From NCBI RefSeq assembly GCF_013373865.1, contig NC_050470.1:4634373-4698372 (forward strand): a stretch of 64,000 bases of DNA, read 5' to 3'. Below the pieces are notes generated by a model, which worked only from the letters and a program-made list of their open reading frames with translations, searched no databases and was not told where the DNA came from. Source of the stretch: Monomorium pharaonis (lineage: Eukaryota; Arthropoda; Insecta; Hymenoptera; Formicidae). Of the stretch, positions 62,641 to 64,000 are shown piece after piece (within the stretch, counting starts at the first letter, position 1; each line of letters opens with the position of its first letter). A program made the position numbers and the translations under genes.

Positions 62641-64000
62641 GGCAGGCGGCGACGAAGCCCGAGGTGCAGCCTACAGTTTACTGTAATATAAATTAGACTT
62701 GCTGTTCCAGCATAATCTGATATATTAACGAGTCAAACCTTGGCTGTACGCTTCTCCGTTCTCGCCCTCCGCCTCCACCCATTTCGAATCAAGACGACGA
62801 GAAAGGAAGAAGATCCACCGGCCATAATGAAAGCGAGAGAGGGATGCGTGTGTAAGAGAAGAGCGATGAAGAAAGAAGAAAGGGCGAAGGGGCATATCCG
62901 CGGGACGTATCGTCGATTTTTACTTGCTTAGTATCTGGCTTATAGTCTCGCAGTTTTTACGGTCTGCCGATCTTGCCGAGCTTAACGCCGTAATTGAAAT
63001 TGTGGCCTTGCTTATCGGCCTGTCGTAACGCTGAGAAATGGATCTTTATTAGGGAGCCGCGCAGAAGTGGCGATCGCGAGCAAGAGAGGCGAGAAGAAGT
63101 GGGTGGGAAGAACGGGGGGGATTAGTGCCGAGGGGCGCCGCGGAACGACCAGGGGCAAGATACGGTTCAGGGATTAAGATAAAAGGGGTAGCGTTTCTCA
63201 GCAGAAACAAAATGATATTGGCCCCTTTCCCGGGTATCGTGGGCTTAAATACTCGAAGGCGCGAATGCGAATACGCGCCTTTATTACGCATTCTCTTTCC
63301 CTTTGTATTTCTCTATTCTTTTTCGAGATTCACTTTGAATCCTGGCTTTCTGCCCGAGCTTGTTTAGTTACCCTATCGCTATGCCCACAAAAGTACAGTG
63401 ACAACGCGGCATTCAGGCAAAGCGTGAATAACTTTTAGAATTTCAACACTTATAAATTGTGATAAGTGAGCGACGGGATTACACAGTCTGCGCGTTTAGT
63501 GCGTTCCACATCTTCTTGTTGTCGTCCTAAGATATGCGAAACACATTTTGCGGTTTCTTCATCGTAAATGTTCTAAGATAAAGTTGTGCGAAAGAGATAA
63601 GAAGGATATCGTAGAAATTATTCTAAATAGATAATATGTGCGTCTACTTTTCATTACCTTTCCTTTTAAAAGTTTGATATCTTTTACAATTCTTATTCTT
63701 ATTCTATTTGAGAAATTACTATTTATAAAATTCAGTATTGAAATCCAACATAATTACTTAAAATTGAATTTCAAAGTAAATTTATGAAATAATTTATAAT
63801 ATTAATGCAAAATCAGTTATTATTGCCTATTTATATTAATTTATACTTTATATTATAGGAATACAAATCATTCCTTATATAGAAGAATTTCTAATTACGA
63901 TTATTTAGACATAAACTCAATTAGAAAATCATAGTCCTGCCTTTAGTCATAATGTGATATCTCACTTTAATTTATCGTAAGTTATTCAATAAACAGCATA
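62641..64000. other. CpG-rich patch then A+T-rich end
   Basis: CG-containing and purine-rich at 62.64-63.4 kb, with opposing 80-codon frames at 63049-63291 and 63125-63367, neither recognisable. A+T-rich from about 63.65 kb to the window edge. No gene supported. Confidence 0.5.

Overview
The window reads as non-coding DNA from an insect, most likely a hymenopteran and perhaps an ant. This is inferred from composition and repeats only: long A+T-rich tracts alternate every 1-2 kb with CpG-rich islands that keep abundant CG dinucleotides, (GA)n/(CT)n microsatellites are frequent, and there is a decayed mariner transposon of a type common in insects. I could not recognise one intact protein-coding gene, tRNA, rRNA or known microRNA. 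The longest open frames lie in CpG-rich or simple-repeat DNA, overlap frames on the other strand and show no family motifs. The likeliest setting is a large intergenic region or the long 5' introns of a gene whose coding exons lie outside the window.

Left part (1-21.7 kb). A+T-rich DNA is interrupted by CpG-rich islands near 0.9-1.3, 2.6-4.1, 11.4-12.0, 14.6-16.5 and 19.4-19.8 kb. Two structures here are not explained by ordinary annotation. One is a diverged duplication of a 32-base block at 2.82 and 3.61 kb. The other, the most interesting feature of the window, is an array of five diverged units of about 160-200 bp between 6.75 and 10.1 kb. Its units share several sequence boxes in fixed order. 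A TTGACAGGT-like box and an ATCAATC-like box stay 45-53 bases apart in every unit while the DNA between units is unrelated.

Mobile DNA. A 129-bp inverted-repeat element flanked by TTAA (21739-21867) lies 35 bp from an 881-bp mariner copy (21903-22783). The mariner has 31-bp terminal inverted repeats and a TA target duplication. Its transposase, on the minus strand, has lost its centre, including the first two catalytic aspartates, and carries stops and frameshifts. A second TA-flanked inverted-repeat element of 664 bp sits at 57475-58138, and a weaker candidate at 5153-5440.

Centre (31.1-35.1 kb). About 1 kb of CpG-rich DNA is followed by 2.5 kb of less A+T-rich, ATG-poor sequence holding many TAATTA cores, then a (GA)45 tract, and ends at a strong splice-donor match (AAG|GTGAGT, intron from 35123). 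I read this as the promoter and long 5' untranslated exon(s) of a plus-strand transcript, at moderate to low confidence.

Right part (35.1-64 kb). The A+T-rich/CpG-rich alternation continues with further microsatellites, a homopurine tract with a four-run G-quadruplex motif at 46.3 kb, and several short perfect hairpins, but no gene I can support.
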